A DNA stretch of 6,163 bases from positions 1-6,163 of the forward strand of contig JALRFN010000011.1 in assembly GCA_023268425.1 (NCBI GenBank), in the 5' to 3' direction. Shown here in pieces: positions 5,184 through 6,163 of this stretch. The stretch comes from Burkholderiaceae bacterium (GTDB lineage Bacteria > Pseudomonadota > Gammaproteobacteria > Burkholderiales > Burkholderiaceae_C). Positions within the stretch are counted from its first letter, which is position 1. The number at the start of each line of letters is the position of its first letter. Under the pieces are notes generated by a model that ran no database searches, had not been told where the DNA came from, and saw nothing but the letters and a program-made list of their open reading frames with translations. A program made the translations under genes and the position numbers.

Positions 5184-6163
5184 TTGTCACCGCGCTTGCG
5201 CACCCTTGCCGTGGCCGCTTGGCCTTTGGCCTTTGTCGTGGCCTGGGCGGTCTGGCCTTTGCTCAGTCTGGTGGCCGAGGGCGCGCGCAGTGTCCAAGCG
5301 GGGGGCTGGGCCTTGTGGTGGTCGCCATGGACCGACGCCTACTGGCGAGGCCGCCTGCTGTGGTCGGTCGCGCAAGCGGCGATCACCGCGCTGGGCGCCG
5401 TGTGTGTCGGGGTGCCCGTGGCTTGGGTCTTGAGCCGCTACCAGTTTGTCGGTCGACGCTGGTTGGTGCGGGCTTTGATGTTGCCTTTCGTGGTGCCCAC
5501 CCTGGTGGCGGCTTTGGGCATCTTGGCGTTGTGGGGGCCACAGGGCTTGCTGCCCTTGCCGTGGTCGGACTCGCCGCTGTTGCTGTTGATCGGCAATTTG
5601 TTTTTCAACACCTGCTTGGTGGTGCGCGGTGCCATGGGTGGTTTTGTGCAGGTGAGCGCTTCGCGACTGGCGGCCGCGCGCAGTTTGGGTGCCAGCCCCT
5701 GGCGGGCGTTTTGGCGTTTGGAGTGGCCGACGGCGCGCGGTGTGGTGTGGGCCTCGGCGTGTCTGGTGTTCATGTATTGCCTGAGCAGCTTCGGCTTGGC
5801 CTTGTTGTTGGGCGGCCAGCGCTGGGCCACCGCTGAGGTCGAGATTTACACGCTCGTGGCCCACGAGTTGGCTTTGGGCCAAGCCAGTGTCTTGGCCTTG
5901 TGGATGTTGGCCTTGTCGCTGTTGGTGGTGGCGTTCTACACCCGATTGATCTTGCGCCAGCGCAACAGCGCACGCGCGGATGCCTTGCCCTTGAAAGCGG
6001 TGCGTTCGTGGGCTGAAGGCCTCGGTGTAGGCGCCGCCGTCTTGGCCCTGTTGTTGGTGAACTTTGGCCCCTTGTTGGCTTTGTTGGTGCGCGCGGTTTC
6101 GGCCAGCGCGGCAGCGTGGTCGCACGCGTGGGGGCCAGACGCGGTCTTGGCGTTGGGCAACAC
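5184..6163 (+). CDS. thiP: Thiamine/TPP ABC transporter permease, 3' end beyond window
   Basis: This is the inner-membrane permease of the thiamine importer, of the type in which two permease domains are fused in one chain (E. coli ThiP is 536 residues). The first 326 codons are present and the frame stays open to the right edge. The N-terminal domain shows hydrophobic spans at about residues 8-28, 52-76 and 93-114. The first EAA-type ATPase-docking loop is at 161-182 (RLAAARSLGASPWRAFWRLEWP), with the EWP ending characteristic of ThiP. It is followed by SSFGLALLLGG and TAEVEIYTLVAHELAL, which match the ThiP segment after the loop. A second domain begins at about residue 275. The likely start is TTG at 5184, with GAGG 7 nt upstream; GTG at 5211 is an alternative. 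An in-frame TGA at 5172 rules out any earlier start. The gene lies 33 nt after thiB, in the same riboswitch-controlled operon, with thiQ expected downstream. Confidence 0.9.
   Translation, partial: MSPRLRTLAVAAWPLAFVVAWAVWPLLSLVAEGARSVQAGGWALWWSPWTDAYWRGRLLWSVAQAAITALGAVCVGVPVAWVLSRYQFVGRRWLVRALMLPFVVPTLVAALGILALWGPQGLLPLPWSDSPLLLLIGNLFFNTCLVVRGAMGGFVQVSASRLAAARSLGASPWRAFWRLEWPTARGVVWASACLVFMYCLSSFGLALLLGGQRWATAEVEIYTLVAHELALGQASVLALWMLALSLLVVAFYTRLILRQRNSARADALPLKAVRSWAEGLGVGAAVLALLLVNFGPLLALLVRAVSASAAAWSHAWGPDAVLALGN

Noticed and set aside
5000..5836. Plus-strand open frame overlapping the end of thiB and thiP
   Set aside because: It is Gly/Arg/Val-rich shadow coding. The other plus-strand frame encodes a clear ThiP with the EAA loop and runs open to the window edge.
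5187..6125. Minus-strand open frame antisense to thiP
   Set aside because: Gln/His/Arg-rich low-complexity translation typical of an antisense shadow, with no domain.
1..6163. CRISPR arrays, tRNA or rRNA genes, insertion sequences, toxin-antitoxin or phage genes
   Set aside because: I saw no spaced repeats, no tRNA-like cloverleaf and no transposase or phage protein in any frame.

Overview
The window looks like a piece of a betaproteobacterial chromosome, probably Burkholderiales and Comamonadaceae-like. This is inferred from the high-GC coding, the HisJQMP-type operon with an AstE-like hydrolase inside it, and the TPP-riboswitch thiBP locus. No rRNA, tRNA or housekeeping marker is present to fix the taxon. 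It holds two divergent nutrient-uptake loci separated by an intergenic region of about 295 bp.

Left part (16-3787, all on the minus strand, transcribed right to left): a polar or basic amino-acid ABC importer operon. In order of transcription it encodes a HisJ/LAO-type periplasmic binding protein, a HisQ-like permease, a HisM-like permease, an AstE/aspartoacylase-family zinc hydrolase, and the start of a HisP-like ATPase. Spacing is tight: 32 nt, a TGATG overlap, 10 nt, then 23 nt. The genes probably act together: periplasmic capture, passage through the QM membrane pair, ATP hydrolysis by HisP, and cytoplasmic deacylation of an imported or derived amino-acid conjugate. The ATPase reading frame breaks off just after the Q-loop, at about position 72. 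It runs into about 70 bases of GC-richer sequence that does not encode the rest of the protein.

Middle (3788-4082): the divergent promoter region. It contains a perfect 6-bp hairpin, candidate -10 elements for both directions, and a clear TPP riboswitch aptamer (3924-4006). The aptamer is followed by a leader that could form a translational expression platform.

Right part (4083-6163, plus strand): a thiamine/TPP ABC importer under the riboswitch. thiB (periplasmic binding protein) is complete. thiP (fused permease) starts probably at a TTG codon and runs off the right edge. The ATPase thiQ would be expected next, outside the window.

I see no undescribed defence, mobile or biosynthetic system here. 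The points most worth a second look are the broken hisP end, the riboswitch's possible alternative pairing, the in-frame stop just ahead of thiP, and the hydrolase placed inside the transporter operon.
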